Source: Clostridia bacterium | GTDB taxonomy: Bacteria > Bacillota > Clostridia > Oscillospirales > Acutalibacteraceae | Length of the DNA stretch: 64,000 nt | Assembly: GCA_900755895.1 (NCBI GenBank) | Contig: CAAEIG010000102.1 | Span: 1 to 64,000 of the forward strand | Direction: 5' to 3' | Part shown: piece after piece, positions 32,212 through 41,037 of the stretch | Layout: every line of letters begins with the position of its first letter | Numbering within the stretch: position 1 is the stretch's first letter | Position numbers and translations under genes: made by a program | The notes under the pieces: generated by a model | Database searches by the model: none | What the model saw: the letters and a program-made list of their open reading frames with translations, nothing else | Told to the model about the DNA's origin: nothing

Positions 32212-32466
32212 ATGGATACGACTGCAGTGATGGACATAATGCGGGACGGCATTGGCGTGGCCCTGCGGTTGGCGGGTCCCATGTTGATTTTGAGTATGCT
32301 GGTGGGTGTTGTGGTGGCCATTTTTCAGGCTGTCACACAGATTCACGAGCAGACCATCTCCTTTGTGCTGAAGCTGATCGTGGTGATTGTGGTGCTGATG
32401 CTTGGGGGAAGCTGGATGTTGGAAGTCCTTCAGGATTTCTCCCGCTCGTTGTTTAACATGATGTGA
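32212..32466 (+). CDS. fliQ: Flagellar export gate protein FliQ
   Basis: 84 residues, two membrane helices (LILSMLVGVVVAIFQAVTQIHEQT and FVLKLIVVIVVLMLGGSWML), typical size and sequence for the family. Confidence 0.95.
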   Translation: MDTTAVMDIMRDGIGVALRLAGPMLILSMLVGVVVAIFQAVTQIHEQTISFVLKLIVVIVVLMLGGSWMLEVLQDFSRSLFNMM

Positions 32467-32494
32467 TGCACTTCCGAGAAAGGCGGGTGGTGAA

Positions 32495-33265
32495 ATGGAT
32501 GGTGCGGGGTTGACCCTGTTCCTCTATATAGCGGCCCGCATGTCGGGATTTGTATTGTTTAACCCCTTGCTGGGACGTCGGAATATTCCGGCAATTTTCC
32601 GCAGTGGATTGGTGTTGGTGCTGGCGGTGACCGTATTTTCGGTAACCAATCAGGAGGTGACTGTGCCAGCCACTACTGTGGAGTTGATAGTCCGGATGTT
32701 TCTAGAGCTGATTCTGGGCTTTTTCTTGGGCATGGCGGTGAATTTCTTCTTTATGATCCCCCAATTGGCCGGCGAGGTTATTGACACCCAGATGGGCACC
32801 ACCATGAACCAGATTTACGATGCCTCGTCACAGGCAAATCTGTCCACCACAGGTGTGGCGCTGAATGTGTTGATGACTCTGCTGTTTTTCGCGGCAAATG
32901 GTCACAATACGCTGATCCGGATTCTGATGACTTCGGGACAGGCGGTACCCTTTGGTGCGGTGGAATTTGGCGAGCAGTTTTACGGAGCAATGCTTCAGCT
33001 GTTTGTGCAGTGTGTTGTGTTGGCGGTAAAGCTCTCGATGCCGGTGCTGGCAGCGGAGTTGGTGGGCGAAGTTGGTGTGGGCGTCCTGATGAAGGTGATC
33101 CCGCAGATCAACGTTTTTGCCATCAACATTGAGCTGAAAGTGATTATTGGTCTTGTGCTGGTGTGCTTACTCATAGCCCCGTTCAGTGAATTTCTCCTTC
33201 AAGCGGAGCAGCAGATGCTGGGTAGCCTCAGCGAGTTGCTGACACTTACCAATACCGCTGGATAG
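32495..33265 (+). CDS. fliR: Flagellar export gate protein FliR
   Basis: 256 residues, multi-pass membrane protein (RMSGFVLFNPLLGRRNIPAIFRSGLVLVLA, ELILGFFLGMAVNFFFMIPQLAGEVIDTQMG). Forms the export channel with FliP and FliQ. It is followed by flhB after 56 bp. Confidence 0.95.
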   Translation: MDGAGLTLFLYIAARMSGFVLFNPLLGRRNIPAIFRSGLVLVLAVTVFSVTNQEVTVPATTVELIVRMFLELILGFFLGMAVNFFFMIPQLAGEVIDTQMGTTMNQIYDASSQANLSTTGVALNVLMTLLFFAANGHNTLIRILMTSGQAVPFGAVEFGEQFYGAMLQLFVQCVVLAVKLSMPVLAAELVGEVGVGVLMKVIPQINVFAINIELKVIIGLVLVCLLIAPFSEFLLQAEQQMLGSLSELLTLTNTAG

Positions 33266-33321
33266 AGTTCCTGCATAGGAGTGTCAAAATTGTGATGAGT
33301 TCCGCAAAGGGGGGATGAGCC

Positions 33322-34392
33322 ATGGCGGACAGCTCCAAAACAGAAAAGGCCACACCGAAACGAAGGCGTGACGAACGTAAGAAAGGTAATGTGTTTCTCA
33401 GCCAAGATTTGGTGGCGGTGGCGTCGCTGTTGGGGTCTTTTGCCACGCTGTGGCTGCTGTCCGGTGCTTTTGTGGAGCGTTTGGCTCAGTTTATGGAGTT
33501 TGCCATTACCTCCGGAGCACAGCCTTTGGGGAATATTGGAAAGTTTTCTGGAAGAGCCTTCTTGGAAGGATTGTGGGCCTTTCTGATGACAGTGGGGCCG
33601 GTGGCAGGAGTAACCATCCTCTGTGCTGTGGGAGCCACATTTGGTCAGACCAGGTTTCTGGTCAGCGGAGAGGCATTGAAGCCAAAGTTAAACCGTATCA
33701 GCCCGTTGCAGGGCTTTAAGCGGTTGTTCTCTGTGCGAAGCGTAGTTGAGGCGCTGAAGGGACTGCTGAAAATCGGGTGCCTGATGATCTTAATTTATCT
33801 GGCACTGGAGAGTATGTTCGTTGAGAGTTCTCGGTTTCTCTACACTGACGTGAGTGCCGCTGCCGCTCACGTAGGACAGGTTGCAATGAACATGATCTGG
33901 CAGATCATTGTGGTGTTCATTATATTGGCAGCAGCTGACTTCTTCTATCAGTGGCGTTCTTATGAGCGTCAGTTGCGCATGAGCAAGGAAGAAGTGAAGG
34001 AAGAGTATAAACAGACTGAGGGCGATCCCAAGGTCAAAGGTCGTATTCGGGATATTCAGCGGCAGATGGCCCGATCCCGAATGATGCAGGCAGTGCCCCA
34101 AGCCGATGTGGTGATTCGAAACCCCACCCATGTGGCGGTGGCCCTGCGGTATAAGCCGGACAGTGATCCGGCTCCGGTGGTGCTGGCCATGGGCCTGGAC
34201 CACATTGCTTTGAAAATTGTGGAGACGGCACAGGAGCACAATATTGCCGTCATTGAGAATGTTCCTCTGGCGCGGGCTTTGTATGCCCAGTCGAAACTCA
34301 ACCAGGAGATTCCCCCGGACCTGTATGGGCCTGTGGCGGAAGTGCTGGTGTATATCTTCCGTCTCAACGGAAAGAAAATTGTCAAGGGCTGA
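33322..34392 (+). CDS. flhB: Flagellar export switch protein FlhB
   Basis: 356 residues. A basic N-terminus (SSKTEKATPKRRRDERKKGNV) is followed by four membrane helices, and the C-terminal domain has the autocleavage NPTH motif (VVIRNPTHVAVALRY). FliK acts on it to switch export from hook to filament. Confidence 0.96.
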   Translation: MADSSKTEKATPKRRRDERKKGNVFLSQDLVAVASLLGSFATLWLLSGAFVERLAQFMEFAITSGAQPLGNIGKFSGRAFLEGLWAFLMTVGPVAGVTILCAVGATFGQTRFLVSGEALKPKLNRISPLQGFKRLFSVRSVVEALKGLLKIGCLMILIYLALESMFVESSRFLYTDVSAAAAHVGQVAMNMIWQIIVVFIILAAADFFYQWRSYERQLRMSKEEVKEEYKQTEGDPKVKGRIRDIQRQMARSRMMQAVPQADVVIRNPTHVAVALRYKPDSDPAPVVLAMGLDHIALKIVETAQEHNIAVIENVPLARALYAQSKLNQEIPPDLYGPVAEVLVYIFRLNGKKIVKG

Positions 34393-34422
34393 GCCCTGTG
34401 ACATGGAAAGGAGTGCAAGGAT

Positions 34423-36528
34423 TTGAAACGGATTTTCAACAACGTGATCTCCCTGGCAGTGGTGGTCATCGTTCTGTTCCTCATCATTCCCCTGCCCCCC
34501 TTTATGTTGGATATTCTGATCATCCTGAACATAGGCTTGTCCATTATGATCTTGATGATCACCATGAATATATCAGAGCCGCTGCAGTTTTCCATATTTC
34601 CCTCGCTGTTGTTGGTGACCACGCTGTTCCGACTAGGACTCAATGTCTCCAGTACTCGGCTGATTCTTTCCAACAGCGGCAATGCGGGCTCGGTTATCAA
34701 GGCGTTTGGCCAGTTGATCACCAGCGGCAATATCGTTATTGGCGTGGTGATCTTTTTTATCATTGTTCTGGTGCAGTTTATCGTCATCACAAAGGGCGCT
34801 GAACGCGTGGCCGAAGTGGCTGCTCGTTTCACATTGGATGCCATGCCCGGTAAGCAGATGGCCATTGACGCTGATCTTTCCTCTGGTTTGATCAACGAGC
34901 AGCAGGCCAGAATCCGCCGGGAAAAGATCCAAAAAGAGGCTGACTTCTATGGCGCCATGGACGGTGCCACGAAGATCGTCAAAGGCGACGCCATCATGTC
35001 CCTGCTGATTACGCTGATCAATTTTATCGGCGGTATTCTGGTGGGCGTGGTGGAAGGTGGCAGTGACATCACCACTGTGCTGAGCACTTATTCCATCGCT
35101 TCCATCGGTGATGGTCTGGTCAGCCAGCTGCCTGCGTTGATGATCTCCACAGCCACTGGTATGATCGTCACTCGTTCTGTCTCCGAGGGCAGCTTGAACA
35201 TGGACGTGCTCAGTCAGTTCAAAGCCCAGCCTCGCGCTATGATGACAACGGGTGTCATTTTGCTGTTTTTGGCTGCGATCCCCAATACGCCTCACATCGC
35301 ATTGATTGTGGGCGGTGGAGCATTGGTTGTCGGCGGTTATGTGGTCAGCCAGCGTATGAAGGCAGAGCAGCAGCAATTGGTTCCGGCAGCAGAAGCTGCG
35401 GCCGCTGTTCCAGAAGAGCAGGCTGCACCCTCTGAGAACGATTACTATAAAGATATCAACAACGTTTACACCCTGCTGACTGTGGAACCCGTGGAGATGG
35501 AGTTTGGCTACAGCTTAATTCCCTTGGTGGATGAAAGCCAGGGCGGCAAACTCATCAACCGCGTGGTAATCTTCCGGAGGCAGTTTGCTCAGGATATGGG
35601 CTTTGTCATTCCGTCCATCCGCATGCACGATGCGGCGGCTCTGGGCACTAACCAGTATGTCATCCGTATCAAGGGTGAGGAAGTGGCCAGGGGAGAGATC
35701 CTGGTGGATTACTACCTTGCGTTGGAACCTGCCCATCCTCTGGGTGAGGTGGACGGCATTGAGACCATCGAGCCGGCCTACGGTATCCCCTCACGGTGGA
35801 TTCTTCCGGAGAACAAGGAGATCGCAGAAATTTACGGTTACAGCGTTATCGACCCGCTGTCCGTGATGCTGACCCACCTCTCCGAGACAGTCAAAAAGCA
35901 TGTGCATGAGCTGCTCACTCGAGCGGAGACCATTCAGCTGGTGGAGAACTTAAAGCGCACTGCTCCCGAGCTGGTAGAGGAGACTGTCCCCAGCCAGGTG
36001 AATTACGCCACCTTGGAGAAAGTGCTGCGAGCACTGCTTCGTGAGGGCGTGCCCATTCGGGATCTGGGTACGATTTTGGAGACCACTGCTGACGCTTTGG
36101 GTCAGGGTTTGAATCTGGACCTGGCCATCGAGCAGGTCCGTGCCGCTTTGAGCAGGACCATTACTCACCGGTTCTGCAAGGATGGACAACTGCGGGTGGT
36201 CACTCTGGATGGGGAAGTGGAGAAGAAGATCATCTCCTCCATCACTCGAAACGAGCAGGGTGTCTACTTGGCACTTGGTCCCGATTTGATGCAGCAGATC
36301 ATTGCTCAGCTGGCAGAACATACCAAGAAGTTCAACGAGCTTTCCCAGACGCCTGTGCTGCTGGTCAGTCAGGTAATACGAGGCTATTTCAGCCGCATGA
36401 TTACCCAGTTTTATCCCAACCTGTACGTGCTGGCCTTTAATGAGATCACCAGTGATGTGCAGATTCAATCTTTGGGCAACATCACCATGGAAGCCCCCAT
36501 TCCTGAACGGAAGGCGGTGGGCTCATGA
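34423..36528 (+). CDS. flhA: Flagellar export apparatus protein FlhA
   Basis: 701 residues from a TTG start, with seven or eight membrane helices in the first 310 residues (FPSLLLVTTLFRLGLNVSSTRLIL, RFTLDAMPGKQMAIDADLSSGLI) and a large cytoplasmic domain that binds late chaperones. Next to it one normally finds flhF and flhG, but here the sigma factor gene overlaps the end directly. Confidence 0.97.
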   Translation: MKRIFNNVISLAVVVIVLFLIIPLPPFMLDILIILNIGLSIMILMITMNISEPLQFSIFPSLLLVTTLFRLGLNVSSTRLILSNSGNAGSVIKAFGQLITSGNIVIGVVIFFIIVLVQFIVITKGAERVAEVAARFTLDAMPGKQMAIDADLSSGLINEQQARIRREKIQKEADFYGAMDGATKIVKGDAIMSLLITLINFIGGILVGVVEGGSDITTVLSTYSIASIGDGLVSQLPALMISTATGMIVTRSVSEGSLNMDVLSQFKAQPRAMMTTGVILLFLAAIPNTPHIALIVGGGALVVGGYVVSQRMKAEQQQLVPAAEAAAAVPEEQAAPSENDYYKDINNVYTLLTVEPVEMEFGYSLIPLVDESQGGKLINRVVIFRRQFAQDMGFVIPSIRMHDAAALGTNQYVIRIKGEEVARGEILVDYYLALEPAHPLGEVDGIETIEPAYGIPSRWILPENKEIAEIYGYSVIDPLSVMLTHLSETVKKHVHELLTRAETIQLVENLKRTAPELVEETVPSQVNYATLEKVLRALLREGVPIRDLGTILETTADALGQGLNLDLAIEQVRAALSRTITHRFCKDGQLRVVTLDGEVEKKIISSITRNEQGVYLALGPDLMQQIIAQLAEHTKKFNELSQTPVLLVSQVIRGYFSRMITQFYPNLYVLAFNEITSDVQIQSLGNITMEAPIPERKAVGS

Positions 36529-37373
36529 GCGGCGCCCAGGCAGTAAAAGGAATTTCAACCCCTGTTGAGGAAATGGAAACTGCTGAGCTGCTCAGGGCCT
36601 ATAAGGACACCGGGGATGAGTCCTATAAATGGGAGCTGGTGCTGCGATATCAAGGGCTGGTGAAAAGCGCCGCCCTGCAGATGCGCGGTATCTACAGCAG
36701 TTTTGCCCAGGTGGACGATATCGTCAGCGAAGGAGTGCTCACTCTGTTGCGGGCGGTGGACAATTATGACATGAACAAAGGTGTCAAATTTGAGACGTAC
36801 ATATCAAAACGGATCCGGGGTATGATTATCGACCTGGCCAGAAAGCACGATTGGGTTCCCAGAAATGTGAGAAAGCGTTCCCGTCAAATCAGTCAGGCAG
36901 TGTCTGAGCTGTACGAGGAATTGGGACGGTTTCCCACGGATCAGGAAATTGCGGACCGGCTGGGTGTCTCCCTGGAGCGGTATCAAAAGGATGCCGCAGG
37001 GACTGCAATGGACAGTGTCCTTTCGCTGGATGTGCTGATGGATATGCGAGATCCGGACCGGGAGCGGTACGAGGTGCCTTCCCAGGATTTGGAGAGTCAG
37101 CCAGAGGCAGCCTTCCAGGAGAGGGAACTTCAGCAGGCGCTGGCGGATGGAATCCGCACACTGCGGGAGAACGAACAGCTGGTGTTGTCCCTGTATTACG
37201 AGCACAATCTCCACATGAAAGAGATCGCTCAGGTGCTGGATGTCAGTGAGCCGAGAGTCTCACAGATTCACGCCCGAGCCGTTCAAAAGCTGAAGCTGTA
37301 TATGGAAGAATACATGGATGGGTCAGCACCTGTCCCCGAATTCAAGAGAAAGAAGGAAGAATCCCATGCTTAA
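36525..37373 (+). CDS. fliA: Flagellar sigma factor sigma-28 (FliA/SigD)
   Basis: 282 residues starting as ATGA overlap with flhA. Region 2 (LVKSAALQMRGIYSSFAQVDDIVSEGVLTLLRAVDNYDMNKGVKFETY), region 3 (DWVPRNVRKRSRQISQAVSELYEELGR) and region 4 (LSLYYEHNLHMKEIAQVLDVSEPRVSQIHARAVQKL) are all present. It drives class-III promoters such as those found here before fliD and flgM, and is held inactive by FlgM. Placing it in the switch-controlled operon extends phase control to late genes. Confidence 0.94.
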   Translation: MSGAQAVKGISTPVEEMETAELLRAYKDTGDESYKWELVLRYQGLVKSAALQMRGIYSSFAQVDDIVSEGVLTLLRAVDNYDMNKGVKFETYISKRIRGMIIDLARKHDWVPRNVRKRSRQISQAVSELYEELGRFPTDQEIADRLGVSLERYQKDAAGTAMDSVLSLDVLMDMRDPDRERYEVPSQDLESQPEAAFQERELQQALADGIRTLRENEQLVLSLYYEHNLHMKEIAQVLDVSEPRVSQIHARAVQKLKLYMEEYMDGSAPVPEFKRKKEESHA

Positions 37374-38121
37374 AGGCTTTTACAATCTCACCTCCGCCAT
37401 GCTCACTCATCAGCGGGACTTGAACGTGGTGGCCAACAACATGGTGAACATCTCCACAGCGGGGTATAAGTCGGATACTTACACCTCCAGCACCTTTGAC
37501 GAGGTGATGTTCAGCCGCGTGGGGAACAAATACAAAGGCGGCCGGGAGGATATCGGTGAGATCAGCTACATCCGTGCCTCCGACCAGATGTACACGGATT
37601 TCACCCAGGGGACCATTGAACTGACCAATATTCCCTTGGATTTTGCCATTGTAGGCGACGGTTTCTTTGGTATTCAGATGGATGATGGCCAGGTGGCGTA
37701 TACCCGCCAGGGCAACTTCTCTCTGGATGAGCAAGGGTACCTTTGCCTGCAGGGTGCAGGACGGGTACTGGATCGCAATGGTCAGGCCATTCAGCTGAAC
37801 ACAGATAAAATCCGGGGCGATGCCCAGGGCAATCTCTACACAGAGGATGGCGGTTATTTAGGCTCTCTTGGCGTGTGGAACTTTGAAGACCTGGAGGCTC
37901 TGGAGCACAATGAGCAGGGGCTTTTCACCGGAGGTCAGGCACAGTTGATGCAGACGCCTCAGGTGCAGTGGGGTTATCTGGAGCGCTCCAATGTGGAGAT
38001 GATCGACCAGATGACGGAGATGCTTACAGCGCAGCGGGCTTTGCAGAGTGCGGCGCAGGTGACCAAGATGTACGATCAGGTAATGACGCAGGCGACCCAG
38101 CAGCTGGGCCGGCTTTCCTAA
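37366..38121 (+). CDS. flgF: Flagellar rod protein, FlgF/FlgG family
   Basis: 251 residues from the ATG at 37366, overlapping fliA by 8 bp. N-terminal rod motif (LTHQRDLNVVANNMVNISTAGYKSD), DGFFGIQ strand and C-terminal YLERSNVEMIDQMTEMLTAQRALQSAAQ. Likely proximal or distal rod; the distinction between FlgF and FlgG is by position only. Confidence 0.85.
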   Translation: MLKGFYNLTSAMLTHQRDLNVVANNMVNISTAGYKSDTYTSSTFDEVMFSRVGNKYKGGREDIGEISYIRASDQMYTDFTQGTIELTNIPLDFAIVGDGFFGIQMDDGQVAYTRQGNFSLDEQGYLCLQGAGRVLDRNGQAIQLNTDKIRGDAQGNLYTEDGGYLGSLGVWNFEDLEALEHNEQGLFTGGQAQLMQTPQVQWGYLERSNVEMIDQMTEMLTAQRALQSAAQVTKMYDQVMTQATQQLGRLS

Positions 38122-38134
38122 AGGAGGGTAATGT

Positions 38135-38881
38135 ATGAACCAGTCCTTTTATGTGGGCGCAGTGGGCGCTTGGCAGCAACAGCAGCGTATGAACATCCAG
38201 GGCAATAACATTGCCAATGTGAACACCTATGGCTTTAAGGCGGAAAAAGGTCGTTTCACCAATTTGATCTATCAGAATCTGACGGGCATTGACGGTGAGC
38301 AATTGCCGGTGGGTGTTGGCACCAAGCTGTTGATGAGTTCCACAGATTTTTCCAGCGGCGGTATAACCACAACGGGACGTCCTTTGGATTACATGATTGA
38401 GGGCGACGGATTTTTTGCTCTTGTGGATATGTCCACCGGAGAGATTTCCTTTACTCGAAATGGTGCGTTTACCAAAGCTGAGTATCAGCGTCCCACTGGC
38501 AGAGTGGATGAGAACGGCAATCCTATTATGGAGAGCGTTTATTGCCTCTCTGATGGGGATGGGCGGTTTGTCCTGAGCCAGCAGGGCGGCCTCATTGAGG
38601 TGGATGATCCTGAGGAGCAGCTGGATGTGGGCGTTTTTGATTACCAGAATTACGATGGCATGCTTCACCTGGACGATACGCGGTTCCAGGCAGTGGATAA
38701 GAACGGCGGATTGCGGATCGGCGATGGTGTTCTGCACAAGGGCGCCCTGGAGACGTCCAATGTGGACCTTGCTGAGGAGATGACCAGGGTCATCGAATCC
38801 CAGCGCTCCTACAGTCTGGCGCTGAAGATGGTTCAGACGTCCGATGAGATTGAAACCACTATCAATGGCTTGAGGAACTAA
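38135..38881 (+). CDS. flgG: Flagellar distal rod protein FlgG
   Basis: 248 residues. Motifs MNIQGNNIANVNTYGFKAEKGRF, EGDGFFALVD and C-terminal LETSNVDLAEEMTRVIESQRSYSLALKMVQTSDEI. A palindrome-type hairpin (GGGGCGCGCCCC) lies in the gap that follows. Confidence 0.88.
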   Translation: MNQSFYVGAVGAWQQQQRMNIQGNNIANVNTYGFKAEKGRFTNLIYQNLTGIDGEQLPVGVGTKLLMSSTDFSSGGITTTGRPLDYMIEGDGFFALVDMSTGEISFTRNGAFTKAEYQRPTGRVDENGNPIMESVYCLSDGDGRFVLSQQGGLIEVDDPEEQLDVGVFDYQNYDGMLHLDDTRFQAVDKNGGLRIGDGVLHKGALETSNVDLAEEMTRVIESQRSYSLALKMVQTSDEIETTINGLRN

Positions 38882-38947
38882 CGGATCCATTGATACCCAA
38901 GAATAGGAAAATGCAGCGGGGCGCGCCCCGGTAGGAGGGAATACGAT

Positions 38948-39574
38948 ATGGAGATCAAAAATTACGACCAGCTCACCTCCATGGAGCTGGACACCCTGCG
39001 GGAGATTGGCAGCATTGGCACAGGGAACGCGGCTACTGCTCTTTCCAGTTTGTTGGGAAAAGAAGTTCGCATTGCCACGCCGGAAGTGCGAATTATGGGA
39101 TACAATGAAGCCATTGAGTGGATTGGTGGTCCCGAGGAAATCACTGCAGGTGTTTTGGTGAAGCTGGGCGGCCAGATCAACGGCATTATGCTGATGGTAG
39201 AGCAGTTGGAATTCCTCAACCTGGTGCTGGAGAGCATGTTCTCCACCAAGGTGAGCGATTATAGCCAGTTGGGGGATATGGAGCGTTCCATGCTCACAGA
39301 GGTGGGCAACATTATGATCTCCACCTTTATCAATGCCCTGTCCGGGTTGTCAGGCCTTTCCATTGATCTGACAGTGCCCTGTTTGACGGTGGATATGCAG
39401 GGGGCTATCCTGACAGTGCCCATGGCTGAGTACGGTGGACAGTCCGATTACATTATGACCATCGGTGGGGACTTTATTTGCCAGCAAAAGCAAGTGCCCT
39501 GTCATTTGTTGTTGTCCCCGGATGTGCGCTCGTTAAATTTCCTGTTGAGAAAGTTGGGCGTCAACAATGGCTGA
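38948..39574 (+). CDS. cheC: CheY-P phosphatase CheC
   Basis: 208 residues. Two phosphatase motifs (LREIGSIGTGNAATALSSLL and LTEVGNIMISTFINALS). It dephosphorylates CheY-P and binds CheD. Overlaps cheD by 8 bp. Confidence 0.94.
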   Translation: MEIKNYDQLTSMELDTLREIGSIGTGNAATALSSLLGKEVRIATPEVRIMGYNEAIEWIGGPEEITAGVLVKLGGQINGIMLMVEQLEFLNLVLESMFSTKVSDYSQLGDMERSMLTEVGNIMISTFINALSGLSGLSIDLTVPCLTVDMQGAILTVPMAEYGGQSDYIMTIGGDFICQQKQVPCHLLLSPDVRSLNFLLRKLGVNNG

Positions 39575-40049
39575 TAAACTGATTGTAGGGATTGCCGATA
39601 TGAAGATGGCCAAAGGTGATGGCATGCTGGTGACCTATGCTCTTGGCTCTTGTATTGGAATCTGTTTATATGACCCCTTGCCAAAACTGGGGGCTTTGGT
39701 GCATATCATGCTGCCGTTGAACCTGGAAACTGGACGAACCCATCCGTTGAAATATGCGGATACCGGAATCCGGGACACGTTGCGGCAGATGGTTCTGCGG
39801 GGGGCGAATAAATCTCGCATTACGGCAAAGATTGCCGGAGGCGCCAAGATGTTTGACGTCAGCGGGAGTAGTTCCCTTGGGAACATCGGGCAACGGAATA
39901 TCGAGAGTGTGCGCATTGTGCTGAAAAAAGAAGGCGTGCGCCTGCTCAAAGAAGATGTGGGGGGCTCTGTGGCCCGTACTCTGCTGTTTGACGTCTCCAA
40001 CGGCATTGGCTGTGTGCGGAGTTATGGAAAGCCGGAGATCATCATATAG
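39567..40049 (+). CDS. cheD: Chemoreceptor glutamine deamidase CheD
   Basis: 160 residues. The catalytic Cys is in LGSCIGICLYD, the His in ALVHIMLP, and a downstream KIAGGAKMF motif matches. It deamidates MCP glutamines and modulates CheC. Confidence 0.94.
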   Translation: MADKLIVGIADMKMAKGDGMLVTYALGSCIGICLYDPLPKLGALVHIMLPLNLETGRTHPLKYADTGIRDTLRQMVLRGANKSRITAKIAGGAKMFDVSGSSSLGNIGQRNIESVRIVLKKEGVRLLKEDVGGSVARTLLFDVSNGIGCVRSYGKPEIII

Positions 40050-40075
40050 TCAGTTTTGCGAGGGAGTGAAGTCAC

Positions 40076-40996
40076 ATGCTGGAAAATGAGAACAAGGGGA
40101 TTCTGCTGGAATCTGGCACCAATGAAATCGAAATCATGGAGTTCACCATTGGGGGCAACCTGTACGGGATCAATGTGGCAAAGGTGCGGGAAATCATGAT
40201 GGCCGCGCCGGTCAAACCCATGCCCCATGTCCACCCCTCTGTGGAAGGTATCTTCAAGCCCAGAGATCTTGTGATTACTGTGGTGGATCTGCCAAAATAT
40301 TTAAACGGTGTCTCGGCTCCTCCTGGAGAAAAGGATCTGTTCATCGTCACAAATTTCAATAAGATGTTTATTGCCTTCCGTGTTCACACGGTGGTGGGGA
40401 TCAGCCGCATCTCCTGGAAGGATATTCAGAAGCCGGACAACACGGTGTCCGGTGGTGATGAAGGCGTTGCGACAGGAATTGCCCAGTGTGGGGAAGACCT
40501 GGTCACGATTCTGGATTTTGAGAAAATCGTGGCGGAGATTGCTCCCCAGACCAGCATCCAGATGTCGGAAATTGACAAGATGGGTTACCGGGAATGCCGT
40601 GAGATGCCCATTCTGGTTGCAGAGGACAGCATTCTGCTTTCTAAGATGATTGAGGAAGCTCTGAACAAATCAGGGTATATCAATGTCACCATGTTCCCCA
40701 ACGGGCAGGAACTGTGGGAGTATCTCGAGGAATTGCGCGATGAGGAGCATCTGGAGGAAAAGGCAGCGCTGGTCATTACGGATATTGAGATGCCTCAGAT
40801 GGACGGTCATCACCTGACAAAGCTGATTAAAGATGACGCCAAGCTGAAGAAGATTCCCGTGGTGATATTCTCCTCCCTCATCACGGACGAGATGCGCATC
40901 AAAGGCAAGGAACTGGGAGCTGATGAGCAGCTGAGCAAGCCGGAGATCGGCCACCTGGTGGATGTGCTGGATCATCTGCTCACCCGGGGCGCATAA
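40076..40996 (+). CDS. cheV: Chemotaxis coupling protein CheV
   Basis: 306 residues. N-terminal CheW domain (about 10-165, EIMEFTIGGNLYGINVAKVREIM) and C-terminal receiver with phosphoacceptor Asp in VITDIEMPQMDGHHL. It couples receptors to CheA and is itself phosphorylated for adaptation. Confidence 0.93.
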   Translation: MLENENKGILLESGTNEIEIMEFTIGGNLYGINVAKVREIMMAAPVKPMPHVHPSVEGIFKPRDLVITVVDLPKYLNGVSAPPGEKDLFIVTNFNKMFIAFRVHTVVGISRISWKDIQKPDNTVSGGDEGVATGIAQCGEDLVTILDFEKIVAEIAPQTSIQMSEIDKMGYRECREMPILVAEDSILLSKMIEEALNKSGYINVTMFPNGQELWEYLEELRDEEHLEEKAALVITDIEMPQMDGHHLTKLIKDDAKLKKIPVVIFSSLITDEMRIKGKELGADEQLSKPEIGHLVDVLDHLLTRGA

Positions 40997-41037
40997 GCGC
41001 ATGGAACGAAAGTAACTGCAAGGGAGGAAGAAAGGCT

